NCBI GenBank assembly: GCA_006384855.1
Contig: VCJN01001888.1
Span: 1-64,000, forward strand
Reading direction: 5' to 3'
Source of the DNA: Tetraselmis striata
Lineage: Eukaryota; Chlorophyta; Chlorodendrophyceae; Chlorodendrales; Chlorodendraceae
Length of the DNA: 64,000 bases
In this document: piece after piece, positions 44,218-56,256 of the stretch
Layout: every line of letters starts with the position of its first letter
Numbering within the stretch: the stretch's first letter is position 1
Translations under genes and position numbers: made by a program
The notes under the pieces: model-generated
Told to the model about the DNA's origin: nothing
What the model saw: only the letters and a program-made list of their open reading frames with translations
The model's database searches: none

Positions 44218-45745
44218 ATGGCAGACGACTCACCCACTCGACCTGGCAACACTCCTATTCCCCCGGGACTTGGCATTGCTGTCGACACTGGCAAGTCTCT
44301 TCCTAGAACTTCCGATCAACCGAGACTAGAGTACTAGACCTAGTGGCCAGGCTAGAGCAACATATATCTAACCTGGAGCAACGACAAGACTTCCAACACG
44401 GAGAGATGCAAAGCGAGATGCACGCTGTCACGGCTTAACTGTCTCAAAGTCGGGCCGACCTTATGGCGGAGCAACGGGACCTGATGGCTGATGTCAGACG
44501 GATGTTTGCGTCCATGTCTCGACATACCCCGACAGATGAATAGTCTCCGACAGCTGCGCCACCACCGCCACAGTCGCGAACCTCAGTCGATAGAGCTACC
44601 GGCCGGACATGCTACCTCGGCGTGTCCGCGCCTTATCGTGCACCCGCGAGACGCCAGACCATCAGCGCTGCGGAACTTGCGGATGGCCGCATCTGGGCCC
44701 GACGGGGACCACAACGAAGTATCGACCAGCTGGGTAGGGCATTGAAGTTCACACCACCGATGCTCCAGAAGAGCTCTGACTTCACAACGTGGAAACATCT
44801 TTTCCTATCCTTCATCAACACTTCTGTGCCGGAGGTGATGGAACAGATTATTCCACTTGACCCGAACGATCCCAACATCGACCCACAGCTTCAATCATAC
44901 CTCTACCACACGCTGGTGCAGATCGCCCAGCACCACCCGAGTTGCCACCTCGGAACTCAAGAACCTCTCTCAGTCCACTGCGGTCAACCGGGGTGCGATA
45001 GCATGGGACAATATGTGCCATCGTCTCGACAGACAGGACGTGCACCACACCATGTCACTGCTCGACGAAGTGAATCGCACACTCGACAAGAACGCGACGG
45101 AGTCACTTCCTCGACTTCCTCGACCGCAAATGGGAGGCCATCCAGGCATACGACGCAGCTATGGAGGTCACCGAGCAGCTCCGCGACTCCTTAAAGATAC
45201 CGACAGTGCTCAATGCACTTCCCGCAAAATACGATACTATCAAGACAGTCGTTGCGGGGAATGTCGAGGTACATCGGTGTACTGCGGCAGAGCTGTTCGC
45301 CGAATTCCGTGTCCATACCAAACTGTGTTCCGCACCAGCTCATGCAGCTCCTGCACCTTCGGTTGGTACTGCGGCATTTCTCACAGCTCAGAACCTGCCT
45401 AGGACTGCTCGCAGGATTCACAAGTCGCCATGGTTCGGCAAGTGTGGATCTTGTGGCGAAAAGCACCTAATAACTAGCCAATGCACTGCGAGTGACTCGG
45501 TTCTTCTGAGTTTTCAGCGCGCCAAAATCAAGGCCCTGAAAATCAAGTACCCCGGAGACTCCCAGGCTAAGGCGTCGACTGGTGCTGCTCTCGCGGCGTT
45601 CGAGGACGACAACACTGCTGCTGTGACCGACCAGCCGAGCAACGACACCGACGCCGGCGACGAGCTGGCCCTCGGGGAGAAGGAGATGCTTCTCAGTGGG
45701 GTGACCACCCTTACCACTGCTCCCCCAACCCTCGTGTCATTTTTT
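44218..45745 (+). pseudogene. Copia gag region
   Basis: ATG at 44218 begins MADDSPTRPGNTPIPPGLG. A coiled-coil-like part follows (VARLEQHISNLEQRQD, DLMAEQRDLMADVRRMF), then the copia gag core (FTTWKHLFLSFINTSVPEVM; later EVTEQLRDSLKIPTVLNALP and AKYDTIKTVVAG). A zinc-knuckle-like CGSCGEKHLITSQC has CX2CX3HX5C spacing rather than the usual CX2CX4HX4C. At least two stops and two frameshifts interrupt the frame. Gag would form the cytoplasmic particle that packages element RNA. Confidence 0.8.
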
Positions 45746-47060
45746 TCAAAACCGAGTAACGCCCCAAGTGTCAGCCAGGCATGGATCGCAGACTCTGCTT
45801 GCGCTCCCCTGAATGTCACGGCACATAAATCCGACTTCGAAACATTTCGAATCGAGTCGAACAAGGGCGAACTTGGTGGCGTAGGCACCGTAATCGAGGG
45901 CAGCGGCACTGTGGCTATTAGGGCAACACTCACCTCTGGTGGCTATTGCACTTTGCGAATGCCAGCTGTTTATTGTCCATCCCTGCTCAACACGAATTCC
46001 ATGGGTGTAGGCAGACTACTCAGCGTGTCATGGCTACATAAACATCTATCTGGTACCATTCACTTTCCGGGTGGAACTGATTGTGGCTATGTGACCATGG
46101 ACGCAGGAGTAGTGCGCATGAGAGGCTACAACGGCCTTTACCTACTGGACCTCGCGCCAGCGGATGGAGCTGCTCCTACCCCTGTTGGACAACAAGATAG
46201 CATTGCCATGCTTGGTGCTACAGTCAAGGACTCTGCAGTCCTGTGGCACAAGAGATTAGGCCATCCCGGCATGGGCACAATCCAGGCATAACATCACAAT
46301 AGTGTACCTGTTGTACATGCCTTCCCTACGGATGTAAGGAATCTCCCCTGTCATTCCTGCCTACTCAACAAAGCAACAACCGCTATTGCCAACCGAGAGC
46401 CTACAGCCCTCCCTGATGCATGCTGCAGCCAACTCTCTGTTCACACACGAGGTCCTATCCACAGCACATCACCATGTGGCTATCGGTGGACTATCAGCAT
46501 AATTTGCCGCCTATCGAGGTTTCAGTGGCACAGACATCTGAGAACCAAAGAGGCAGCAGAAGTGCTGACAGCCATGTGTTCAATGCTAGATGAGGTCAGA
46601 CACTATTACCTCAAGTACTGGGCAGAGTCCAGTGATCCGTTTGCTCCCGAGGTCCGTTGTGATCGCGACTCCATCTTCGAGACAGATGCAATGGACGCTC
46701 TAGTAGGTGGCATAGGGGGACGTACTGAGGGGACAGCTCCGTACTACCATCATCAGCATGGCAAGATTGAGAGGCCATGGCGCACCATGAGGGACAGTGC
46801 CACTCTAGCATGATGGCAGACATGTCAGTGCCTAGCCGACTGTGGGCAACCGCAATCAGCACAGCGTTCTAGCTGAAGAACCGGCGTGCTGTCACAGCGG
46901 CTGGTAATTCGGATGGTAGACAGACACCGCTCTCTGCACTGACCAAAGGCAATGTTGATTCACATATTGGCAAAGCCAGAGTCTATGGCTGCAAGGTGTT
47001 TGTCAAGGTCCCTGATGGCACTCGCAAAAAGCTAGACTCCAAGGCCTGGACTGGCATATC
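45746..47060 (+). pseudogene. Copia protease and integrase region
   Basis: Aspartic protease motif WIADSACAPLNVT (DSA for the usual DSG). The GAG-pre-integrase zinc finger is seen as LWHKRLGHPGM and CHSCLLNK (HHCC). A TAA at 46289-46291 splits it in frame. The integrase core follows, with RCDRDSIFETDAMDAL and the final catalytic Glu region HHQHGKIERPWRTMRD; the first catalytic Asp is not obvious (VHTRGP). After about 46805 the frame shifts, continuing with SRLWATAISTAF and VYGCKVFVKVPDGTRKKLD, the usual integrase C-terminal part. Confidence 0.85.
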
Positions 47061-49074
47061 TTTGTGGGCTACCCTGGCAGCGCACCTGGGTGGATGGTCT
47101 TGAACCCCACCACAGGCAGGGTCACTGTCAGCGTCCATGTCCGTTTCTTCGAAAATGAGAGCGGCTTCGCTCCGGATCCACACACTGACAGCTCCATCAT
47201 ACTTGATGCTGAGGAAGAACAACCCACGGTGGAGATGGATCTAGATGAGCAACAAGAGCACCCAGCGCAGACAGCCATCAGTGATCAGCACAGCAGACCC
47301 ATCCGGGAGAGACGACCCCTAGCTCGGTATCATGCCATGATGGCATGCGGCAGCATCTGTTTGGACTGTGACCCATCTGACCCCCAACCAGATTATGCCA
47401 GCTATCCTCCAGACCCCAGCGGCGAGAGCAACATGCAGCAGACAGTTGCACTCTTGAGTGTTGCGGGCATACCTACACCTCGCAACTTCAAAGAGGCGAT
47501 GAGCCCAGAATTCCGCGACCTGTGGAAACCAGCCATCCACAAGGAGTATGAGGGTTTGATGGCCAACCGTACATGGGAACTGGTTGACTGCCCACCTGGT
47601 GCGACAATCCTACCCAATCAGTGGGTATTTGTGGCCAAGGCAGCACCTGATGGCACCCTGGACAAGGCGAAAGCCAGAGTTGTTGTATGTGGCGATTGCC
47701 AGAAAGATGGCGACACGTGCGAGGAAACATCATACGCACCTGTCATCCGCATTTCCAGTCTGCGGGTCTTCTTTACCATTGTGGCCGCCATGCAGCTCCA
47801 CCTCCGGCAGCTTGATGCTGTGGCAGCGTACCTCAACGCTTCCATTCCGGCAGATGAGTATCTGTACATGCGACAGCTTCATGGGTTTGATGATGGTTCT
47901 GGCAGACTTCTCAAATGTCTGTATGGCCTCCGCCAGTCTGGCAGATACTGGTGCAAACTGTTGGCCATGTGGCTGATCAGTGTCGGCTGGATCCAATGCA
48001 AGGCAGACCCATGCATCATCTTACGGCATGGAGAAATCTACGCTGCCATGGGAGTCTATGTGGACGACATGGAACTGGCGGGTAATGACGACACTTGGTT
48101 GGACAGCTTTGAAACTGACTTGCGTAATCGGTTTGTGGTCAAGAGACAACACGACCCTTGGGTTATTGAGATGTCCGTGTCCTACGATCGACCCAACCGA
48201 CGCATCACTCTCACACGGACAGCCTATCTACATCAAGGAGATTCTGGAGAGATTCGGCATGCTTGACGGCAAGAAGTCCGACGTACCTATGGTGGCCCAC
48301 TTCTGCAAACAGCCACTTACCAGTGCCTCCGAATCACCCCTGCTGGACGCTGATGGTCGGTCACAGTACGTGGGACTGATGGGCTGCCTCCGGTACGTCA
48401 GCACTTGCACTCGACCACACATCACGACAGCACTCAGTATCCTGGGCAGTGTTCAGAAGGAGCCACGTGTGATGCACATGACATCGCTTAAGAAGGTGTT
48501 ACGATACATGAAAGGCACTATGCATCGTGGCATCACTATGGGTGCCGACTCGACTGACAACCTGCGACTGTTCGGCTATGCAGATGCCGACTTCGCCGCC
48601 GACCGAATCCAGCGCCGATCCCGTGGTGGGTACCTGTTCCGTCTCGGAGATCACGGGGCATGCAGCTACAAGTGGGCTCTTATGCCCACGGCGACGCAGG
48701 AAACCGGTTGCAGCATTGCACAGTCGACTGTCGATGCCGAAACAGTGTCATTGGCACAAGCGATCAAAGATGGCATTCACCTCAAAATGCTCGTCTCTGA
48801 GATCCTTGGTAGTCCGGTGCAACCACTCATCATGATGGAGGACAACCAAGGGGCGATCAGCTACGCCACAAACGCTGTCATCAGTGATAGGACGAAACAC
48901 ATTGATGTCAAGTGGCACTTTGTCAAAGACCATGTGGAGGCAGGCACAGTTAGGGTCAGCTACGTCGCCACCGACCTCAACACGGCGGACATGATGACCA
49001 AACGCTCGTCCTGCACTGGAGAAGTACGCCCGCTTTGCTATATATATGGGCTGGTGAGCACACTCCGGAGGTGA
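47061..49074 (+). pseudogene. Copia reverse transcriptase and RNase H region
   Basis: Two overlapping frames with a frameshift near 48220-48266. RT: FKEAMSPEFRDLWKPAIHKE, NQWVFVAKAAPDG, LRQLDAVAAYLNA (first Asp), KCLYGLRQSGRYW and the YVDDMELAG catalytic box at about 48057-48084. RNase H, in the next frame: GYADADFAADRIQRRSRGGY, STVDAETVSLAQAI, EDNQGAISYATN and RTKHIDVKWHFVKDHVEAG, ending at TGA 49072-49074. Order and motifs are diagnostic of Ty1/copia. This is the best-preserved part of the element. Confidence 0.95.
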
Positions 49075-49118
49075 CGACGCCACACGGGTCCCGTTCTGGA
49101 ACCCCCGGTGTACCGTCG

Positions 49119-49125
49119 AGGGGGG
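49119..49125 (+). promoter_or_regulatory. Polypurine tract
   Basis: [12 protein letters not shown] purine run ending one base before the right LTR (49127). Expected plus-strand primer for reverse transcription. Confidence 0.8.
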
Positions 49126-49126
49126 C

Positions 49127-49438
49127 TGTTGGAGTATGTGCTCTGACTTGTCCTTCTGGCAATCTACTGATACCAATATCAGTAGATGCCGTGCTGCGCG
49201 CGCGTCCGGACTTCACATCCGACCCGAGGAAGACAGGACACTAGTACTGTAGATATCATAGATTACATAACTAGTATCAGCACGCTAGTGCGCGCGCCCC
49301 GCCCATTCTAATAGGCTCGGCCCGCGCAGCTGCTTTGCTCACTTCATTAGTCCCAGCAGCTTGAGCCCGGCTCGCTGCACCCACTGCAAGTAGCTCCGAG
49401 CATTTCCACCTTCCATCACTCATCGGTTGAGCCGTTCA
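49127..49438 (+). repeat. Right LTR of copia element
   Basis: 312 bp, TG...CA ends intact, same stem-loop at 49163-49186. Followed by ATCGC (49439-49443). Confidence 0.95.
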
Positions 49439-49443
49439 ATCGC

Positions 49444-49625
49444 AGTTTCGAGCGAGGGCGCTGAGATAAGCGAACACGATGGGCGACCTGCCCATCGTCG
49501 TCCAATTGCTGTTGCCGCGGAGCAGCTTGTGTAGTCTTTTCGCAACTTTACCGGAATCCGACTCGTCTGCGTGCTCGCCCATTTCAAAATTGCCGCCGAA
49601 GCACCGTTCTACACAGTCGTCGGGG
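49444..49625 (-). pseudogene. Hypothetical minus-strand coding segment interrupted by the copia element (5' part)
   Basis: Minus-strand frame reads DDCVERCFGGNFEMGEHADE, then SDSGKVAKRLHKLLRGNSN and SPIVFAYLSALARNCD, up to the copia insertion point. It is bounded upstream by a poly(G) run at 49621-49657. Across the target duplication the frame runs only a few codons to a TAA (near 43478), so a splice or earlier decay must be assumed to connect it with 42961-43465. Not recognised. Confidence 0.35.
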
Positions 49626-49784
49626 GGGGGGGGGGGGGGGGGGGGCGGGGGGGGGGAGGTCCCTTCCGCATATGCGCCCATACCCCGCCGTTTTTTTGTT
49701 ATCATCAAATGTGCTGCATGGGACCGGCGCGAGGTGCGCATGCTACATATCATCACATACAAACAGTTGGGGGGGAGCTAGGCC

Positions 49785-50250
49785 CCCCACACACGGAATG
49801 CTCGCCGGGAACAACGCAGCTCCCAAAAATGCTTCGAAACTAGTGCTGAAACCGTCGCCACAACGCCCGGATGCTGCCCAATATGGTGGCTATTCCAGCT
49901 CAAATCATGGTGGCATAGTGGGCTATATATAGCCAGCACATGGTATGATTTGCAGCTCGAAACGTGGCGATTGCTGTCCGAGTATATATTTGCTGCCGCT
50001 CTGTATCGTATTTACTGCACAATATATGGCAGTGCATGTAAACCACCAACCCAAAAGTGCGCAAAATCTATCCTCGCGCGGGGGGTCGCTAGACTAAATA
50101 TATATGACTACATATCAGCACATCTAAACAGTTTGGGGGAGGGTAGGAGGGGCTAGGGCTCACACACACGGAATGCTCGCCGGGAACAACGCAACTCCAG
50201 AAAATGCTCCGAAACCAGTGCTGAAACCGTCGCCGCAGAGCACCGCACGG
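49785..50250. repeat. Local direct repeat (CACACACGGAATGCTCGCCG)
   Basis: A ~95-bp phrase at about 49787-49870 (CACACACGGAATGCTCGCCG ... GTGCTGAAACCGTCGCC) recurs at 50162-50240. Confidence 0.8.
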
Positions 50251-50778
50251 CCGCTGCGTCGCCGGGACAAAACCCAGTGGGTGTGCTGTCGGCATGTGCA
50301 AAGGGCTTGCGGGGCAACAGCTCGGCGGCAGCAAGCGGCGATTCGTTTTGCACGTTCAATTTCATGCGAAATCAAGAATTCATTACACGGAATGATGGAA
50401 CCGCCACCGCAGCGCACCGCACGGCCGCTCATGAAAAACCTGGACGTTTCCTGGACGACTCTCAACACAGTAATATCCAAAACCACCACTACAACAGCCG
50501 CACCAAGCCCGCAGCACCGCCAGGTGCCCTTTGTTGGGTCGCCACGGCACTACTCAACGCTTGTTCTCTCAATTTTCCCACCCCCCCCCCCCCCCCCCCC
50601 GCATGTTAGTGGCTTACCATAGGCAGTTGGGGTGGGGGAGATGCATGGTGCATCGCGTTGTTGTTGGAAGTGCATGCCATACCGGGTATGTCACAATGAA
50701 TTATATAGTATGCCGCAGTACATAAAGTACTCGAAAATCATAGCAAACAAACCGGGCTCAAAGTGGAGGTTGTGTGAC

Positions 50779-51146
50779 CTAAACCATGTCATTTTGTCGG
50801 AATGGCCTTATGCACCGTATAATTGTCACACTGTCAACATAACCTCCGAGCATGTCGCCATCGGGCCCAAACTCCGTCGCTTTCCTCCACAACGGCTTGA
50901 ACTGAAGCACGTTGTCAATGCTAGCGCATATTGATAGAACGCCACCAATCAGTTTCAGGGGCATGGTGGAGGTGGCTGCGGTGAGAGTGGTGGGTGTTGT
51001 GATGCCCAATGGCGGCCCGCGGCTAGGGTTATGCGGCGGGTGATGTCGAATGGAGTAGCCTCTAAAACCGACGTGGCGTCGACAAGGATAGCGCCCACGC
51101 AAACATGGGCCAGGCGCGGCCGCACGCGTCGCAACGGCTTCTCCAA
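50779..51146 (-). other. Possible coding fragment, unrecognised
   Basis: Minus strand frames read VRPRLAHVCVGAILVDATSV...EATPFDITRRITLAAG (about 51010-51130) and LKLIGGVLSICASIDNVLQF (about 50880-50960). Composition looks coding, but frames change and no start or splice signals are clear. May belong with the 49.4-49.6 kb fragment. Confidence 0.25.
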
Positions 51147-51220
51147 AACAGTACTAAGTACTGTTTGGGATTCAGCATCTTGTGTTGCCCATATCCGGTC
51201 TTACCAGGTCTTATCCCCCG

Positions 51221-51242
51221 CCCCCCCCCCCCCCCCCCCCCC
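51221..51242. repeat. Poly(C) run
   Basis: Over 20 C residues. Similar runs are at 50581-50600 and 52048-52064. Confidence 0.9.
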
Positions 51243-51639
51243 GCTTTTCTGAGGGAGAAAAAGGCAGCTGAAAGAACAAACTTCTATCAACAAACTTAGA
51301 AAACTGACTGGAATATAGTTCTGATGGCCTTGGGCCTCGGCCGTAAGTTATTCGGAATTCGCGGTTTGGGCCGTAAAAGAAAAACTACTCGTGAGGTGTG
51401 TCAAAATATTACCGCGGACCCGCAGACCATCAAACTTTACCACGGTGTCCATGAAATACTGCGATGTCCAAACTTCACCGCGACCAGTCATATCATTATA
51501 CCGCGCACACAGCCAGACATCCACCGACCGCCTTCTCCCCAGGGCGGGCACAGTGACCCCCAGCCACGCCCTCGGCAGGGCGGGGGAAAAATTCCGGATG
51601 TAGGAGGGCCGGCGTCGGCGACAGTGACTGTGCGCGGCG

Positions 51640-52134
51640 GTGAGGCGCGGCGGTCGTTCGCGGGGCGGACGCCGCCTAGCGCGCGGGGTTTCCAACCCGC
51701 CCTGCCGAGGCCTGCACACCGCTGCGAGGAGCCGGGACGCCGTGGCGGGCGCACCCAGGAATCGACGGGCGAAGCATGCAACGCCCACGTGCACAATGGG
51801 GCGCAGCCTTCAGTCACCGTCGGCCGCCGCCGGTGCTGCTTGGGGCGGCCAGCATCCCATGACGGAGATGAAGAGCAAGGTATGCGTCAGACTGCCCATC
51901 GGTTCTGCGGGTGCCCTAAAGCTCACCGCACCGCAGGTTCACTATCATGGCCACATGTGCTCCACGGTAGCTGCGAGCCCCTGGCCGATGGGTGGCAGCC
52001 CGGGCGCAGGCCTCACCAGTGAAGCGACCAAGGAGCGTCCCCCCCCCGCCCCCCCCCCCCCCCCGGGGCCCCACCACCACCACCACCACCAGCACACACA
52101 GCACAGAAGCGACAGCAGCACTCGCGGTGCATAA
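51640..52134 (+). CDS. Hypothetical spliced gene, two visible exons
   Basis: The frame open from 51640 contains MGRSLQSPSAAAGAAWGGQH then PMTEMKSK, and meets a gtatgc donor at 51880. The next candidate exon starts after a CACCGCAG acceptor near 51937 (VHYHGHMCSTVAASPWPMGG). Both boundaries are phase 0, so the ~57-bp intron is consistent. The tail is Pro-rich and His-rich (CCACCA repeat at 52073-52090) and ends at 52134. TGTAA at 52155-52159 is a good poly(A) signal 20 nt later. I do not recognise the protein. The N-terminal limit is unclear; the Arg/Gly-rich beginning may be noncoding and ATG 51796 could be the start. Confidence 0.35.
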   Translation: MRRGGRSRGGRRLARGVSNPPCRGLHTAARSRDAVAGAPRNRRAKHATPTCTMGRSLQSPSAAAGAAWGGQHPMTEMKSKVCVRLPIGSAGALKLTAPQVHYHGHMCSTVAASPWPMGGSPGAGLTSEATKERPPPAPPPPPGPHHHHHHQHTQHRSDSSTRGA

Positions 52135-52285
52135 ATCTTCTGTAGCTGCATTTTTGTAATGAATATCCTGTACATTCTCATCTTTGGCCTAGCCGGGTGT
52201 GTTTGGTGGGGAAATAAAGGGGAGAGGAGGGGGGGTCGTTTCTTCATGGGGCTGCGCGCTAGGTGCCGGCTTGGGCACTGCTATG

Positions 52286-52327
52286 CAGAGTGAGGCTGGC
52301 CGATAAGCAGCGGCCAGCCTCACTCTG
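52286..52327. repeat. Perfect 17-bp hairpin
   Basis: CAGAGTGAGGCTGGCCG and its exact complement are separated by an 8-nt loop (ATAAGCAG). Located ~150 nt downstream of the hypothetical gene's stop. Confidence 0.95.
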
Positions 52328-52933
52328 GGATACCATACGGCGCGCATGCAGTGATTAAATGAGGCTGGGTGGCCCTTTCGGCTAGGGGCAGGGGGAAGCG
52401 GATGAAGGTGCCAGGGGGGTGCGGGGGTGCGCAGCATGTACAGAAGGTTGGCAGGCAAGTAGCGTTTGTGGGCTGCAGCAGGGGGTGGCTGTTGGCGTAC
52501 GGCGAGTGCGCGCCAGTGGGCTGGCTGTGAGTAGGGCGGCATGTAGTGACGGCTGGCAGACATCGGTGGTAGGCCTGGGCATGGTGCGGCTTCTGGCAGA
52601 GGGAGTGGGACTGCTGGCTGCGGTCGTCAGGTGGCAGCCAGCCAGGGAGGCCTGTATGGGGAGTGAGCGTAGTGGCTGCCCGAATGTTTCCGTAGATCTA
52701 AGCGGGTCCGCGTACCTGCTAGCATGGCAAAGATGATTATTTAAACAGTCTTTATTTCCTTTGGACTCATTGCCTTGGCGGCGCAAATTATTCGGTGCCT
52801 GCCCTGGTCTACCACCAGTGAGAATTCACATCTACGTGCGCATGCATTTGAAAGCAGCAGCAATCAAGCAGATTAGAGCCCTCGCCCCTCTTCCTGATTT
52901 GCAGCACCATTAAACGCCACATATGTGTTATTC

Positions 52934-54467
52934 CTAGGACCCATGTGCGGCGTCATCCTGGCGCTCAGCCACGGTACCCTTCACCTCCACCAGCTGCCTG
53001 GCATACTCTTCGTGCCACTCCTCGTGCTGCTGTAAAATTTTGTGCGCCACCAGCACCTCGTGAGCATTTGAAATGTCCTGCAGCAGACTCTCCAAATCAG
53101 AGGCTTTTGCAGCGATTGGCGTATCATAGTCCACGCGAGGTGAGCTGATGCGGGCCATCCCCTGCTCGCCGAGATGCGCCTTGTTGAGAATGCGCATCGC
53201 TGATCGCGCGGGGGCATCTTGCCGGCTGAGCACATAGTCCTGTTCCGGAAGGGCACATTATCAATGGCATTTTCCTTTTATATTGAACACTGCTACTACA
53301 TACGTGCTAATGTGTCAGCTAATGGTGCGTAGCCATAACTACCTACAATGTGGTCACAGCCCGCAGGGACTTTGACACCTGGGCAACATCGCCATCGGCA
53401 GCCTTCAGGCGCGCCTCGAGGTCTGCCTCCGCGGTTCCTGACCACTGAAAGGTGATTTTTCATGTTCTGAAGCTCCTTCTCGACCTTCTCTTTAGCTTTT
53501 ACGGCCTGCTTCGCCTTCTCTGTGGCAATCTATATGCAAGAACATACACCTCAGCATCAGCCAATGCGTATCAAGCTCATGGGAGGGATGGCGCGACCGG
53601 CAAGGTGGATCAGTTCTTCTTTGGAGTGCGCCACAGCTCCAGTCGGCTCCTCTGCTAGCTCATTGTCCCTCCATAAATCAAATCATTCCATCCAAATTAT
53701 GTCAGCAATTATTGCTGTCACTGAATTCAGCAAGGTTATTCGGTGACAGAGCGCCCGACTGATATCATGCAATATGTAATTTGTGGCAGGATAGGCATTG
53801 GTGTATTGGCATATGTATTGAGCAACAGTGTTGAGAGCCACATGCCTGCAAATGCTCTCCAAAGTCCCGGCCAGTCATCAAGGCTCCAAGTCGCGACATG
53901 GAGTTTCTCATCCTTGGTTGCTGCGTCTGTTCGGGGCGGTTGGCAAGTGGGTCGCTGAACAAGCCATTCAGGGCTCCCTGCGCAGCCTGAGACACGAGCA
54001 TAGCTCTCTCGCTCTCTCTCTCTCTGGAAGCCATAAATTCGAATCTGTCTGGAGCAAGAGCAAACCTGCCACTTGCCTTTTCAGGACCAGATGCGCTCCC
54101 CAAAGGCGCGGAACTGCCAGCATCCTCTGCTCCACTGATCCCTTCAGCGCGCATGCTGCGACCCAACAGGGCACCAGCCTGATGCTCGGATGCAGCACAC
54201 GCAGCTTGGGCGGGTGGCAGGTAGTAGCCCTCCTCTCGCAGCACCTTCGTGAGGCCGTACTGCAGGTCAGAGTCACTGTCTGCGAACCAACCGACCTTCT
54301 CCATGGCCCGGCGGAGCTCTTGCTGCTCCTCCTCCGAACCAAGCATCTCCTCCAACCACGTCTCGCAGCAACCCACAATATCCGATGCAGGCAGTTGGAA
54401 GGTACCTTCATTCGCGCGGTTGAATCGCAGTCTCTGGCGGAGCACGTCAGGCAGCAGGCGTTTGAAC
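52934..54467 (-). CDS. Hypothetical coiled-coil gene, several exons
   Basis: Not recognised. The clearest exon is 54467 down to about 53850, after a CTGCAG acceptor. It reads FKRLLPDVLRQRLRFNRANE, then TWLEEMLGSEEEQQELRRAM, FADSDSDLQYGLTKVLREEG, an Ala/Ser-rich part and DRFEFMASRERESERAMLVS. Possible later exons: about 53530-53440 (IATEKAKQAVKAKEKVEKEL, coiled coil), about 53430-53345 (AEADLEARLKAADGDVAQ) and the last, 53242-52934, after CCGGAACAG (DYVLSRQDAPARSAMRILNK ... ending AERQDDAAHGS). Exact joints could not be fixed. The 5' end may extend above 54900. Likely a host gene, because the exons keep coding composition. Confidence 0.45.
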
Positions 54468-55218
54468 CTGCAGCTAGTAAGGAACACGCTTGTCGAGATG
54501 AGAGCATAAACACACACAAGTTTGCGTAAAATACCTCTTGCGTCAACATGCGTGTGGACTGCCAGTGTTTCTACTGCTGGCCTGGTTATGACGCCATGCC
54601 TCTCTGCATCAGCATGTTGGGTCTTGTGGGTTGAGTGCGCGATGCCAGCCACAGCCTCATCGTTATTGCACATGCAAAATGATCTGACGGCCATGGCCAT
54701 GTTGGTGAAGTGCCTATCTGAGCTGCAAGCATCAACGGGTGAACGATCGAAACAATTACTGATGGGTTCCGCACACACAGAATGCTGCGAATTCCTGTAT
54801 GTTTGATTGCAAAGCAGAGTAACCGAAAACTCAGGCGGCAAATACAACAACAGAAGTGCATACCAAATGTCACCAGTTTTGGTATCACATTTGGTCCAAC
54901 AATCCCGTGACACTCCCAAAACTCAAGGTAAGCAACCTTTTGTATCCGTGCTGACCCATCTATTCTCAGTATTGGAGACAGCCACTATGTCACCTTTCAG
55001 CTCCCTGTGTTTCATAATCACACCCGTATTGCAAGTATGTTTCACACAACGTACCGTAATTGTTGAAGACCAAGCACTGTTGAAGCTACCAGAAGGTAAA
55101 AACAAGACAGCAATTATGTTTATGTCAATCATCCGTCATGCGCCGTACTAATTTAGTGGGACTCACTTGGCCAAGTTTGCAGGCAGATCTTTCCGTGCAA
55201 AGATCATTAACATCGGCA

Positions 55219-56256
55219 TCAAGGGCCGTCTTGCCCATTGTGGCCAGTATCGCAGTAACGTGATCGGCCCGCTCGGAAGGAAACCAAAACCTGGGATTTG
55301 TATCCCTCCAGGGTCAGGAACCCTTTCTTGGTCCCACTGCACTGGATTAGCAGCACGTTGATGTCCAGGGTTGTCTCATCATGATTGATTATCTGCTGAA
55401 TGGTGAGCAGGGGTTGAGGCAGCAAGGCGTCTGCTCCATGTTGCGCCCACACCCACTTGATGATGAGCTCACGCATGTTTGACAGCGCAGGCCACATAAC
55501 CTATCAACATTTGTTGCAGCACAGCCCATGGCATCAAAGTTAGACCAAATCGCTACCATAATCATATACGGTGCACATACTGTGTGGTGATCAATCATGG
55601 AATGCATGCTGGCGCTCACATTCTCATTGAATCACTTGACATTGTTCTTTGTGAGTGCATAGCTGCGCTGCATGCCCATTGAGTGTCCACTGCGATGCCC
55701 GACCTGCGGATCCATGCCTGTATCAACCATCCATTCAAGTTTCCTTGGTGTACACCCGGCCACAGATATCCTTCAGCCCAAGCTCAATGCACATGGCTTT
55801 CGCCATCTTCTTGATCTCTCGGTGATGCAGAGGCTCATCTTGCAAGATCATCACGCTGACGACGCCCGCCAACCACAACTCTGCATCTGGGCATAGTGGA
55901 GCTCTGCCTGGCGGTCGCAGTCCCTCACCAGCCTTGATGCGGAGCACATACTTGCGCTCCTGCTCGTCATGTGGCACGCCCCAATAGGACTTGATGATCT
56001 CGAACTTGATGGGCTCAGCTGCTACGGGCCATGACTTTCCCCCATGCCAATTCTTCAGGGCTTCTTGGTCGTTCTCCTGGTGATGCAAATGATTAAGTGT
56101 GGCACCGCCATTGGACAACACCTCTTCAAGGGACCCGGCTGCCTTGCGGGCAGTCATGTCCTCCCACTTCTTGAACATGCTCATCACCAGCGTCAGGTTC
56201 TTGGGGTTTCTCTTATTGTTCATAGCGAATGATTGAATAGGTTGCACGCGATCCAT
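55219..56256 (-). pseudogene. Putative DDE-transposase-like gene, decayed
   Basis: ATG at 56256 opens 173 codons (MDRVQPIQSFAMNNKRNPKN...). A helical, possibly DNA-binding region follows (YVLRIKAGEGLRPPGRAPLC; EIKKMAKAMCIELGLKDICG). After a frameshift at about 55735 the text continues SYALTKNNVK and IDHHTVCAPYMIMVAI, then another frame has LTIQQIINHDETTLDINVLL. The pattern (helix-turn-helix, charged linker, ...DET...) recalls DDE superfamily transposases, but I cannot confirm the family. The first ~45 bp are shared with the left arm (7167-7205), so the duplication boundary falls inside this frame. Confidence 0.35.

Larger units (their letters stand above)
43495..49438 (+). mobile_element. Full-length Ty1/copia LTR retrotransposon, decayed
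   Basis: 5.94 kb with two 312-bp LTRs, primer-binding site, polypurine tract, 5-bp target duplication, and gag, protease, integrase, RT, RNase H in copia order. Integrase lies before RT, which separates copia from gypsy. The LTRs differ at 13 of 312 sites (about 4%), so insertion is not very recent. Coding is broken by nonsense codons (for example TAA at 46289-46291) and several frameshifts, so it is non-autonomous. Confidence 0.95.

Noticed and set aside
51324..52022. 232-codon ORF overlapping the hypothetical gene at 51.6 kb
   Set aside because: The other frame has a phase-consistent short intron and ends 20 nt before TGTAA, which fits better; this frame has neither.
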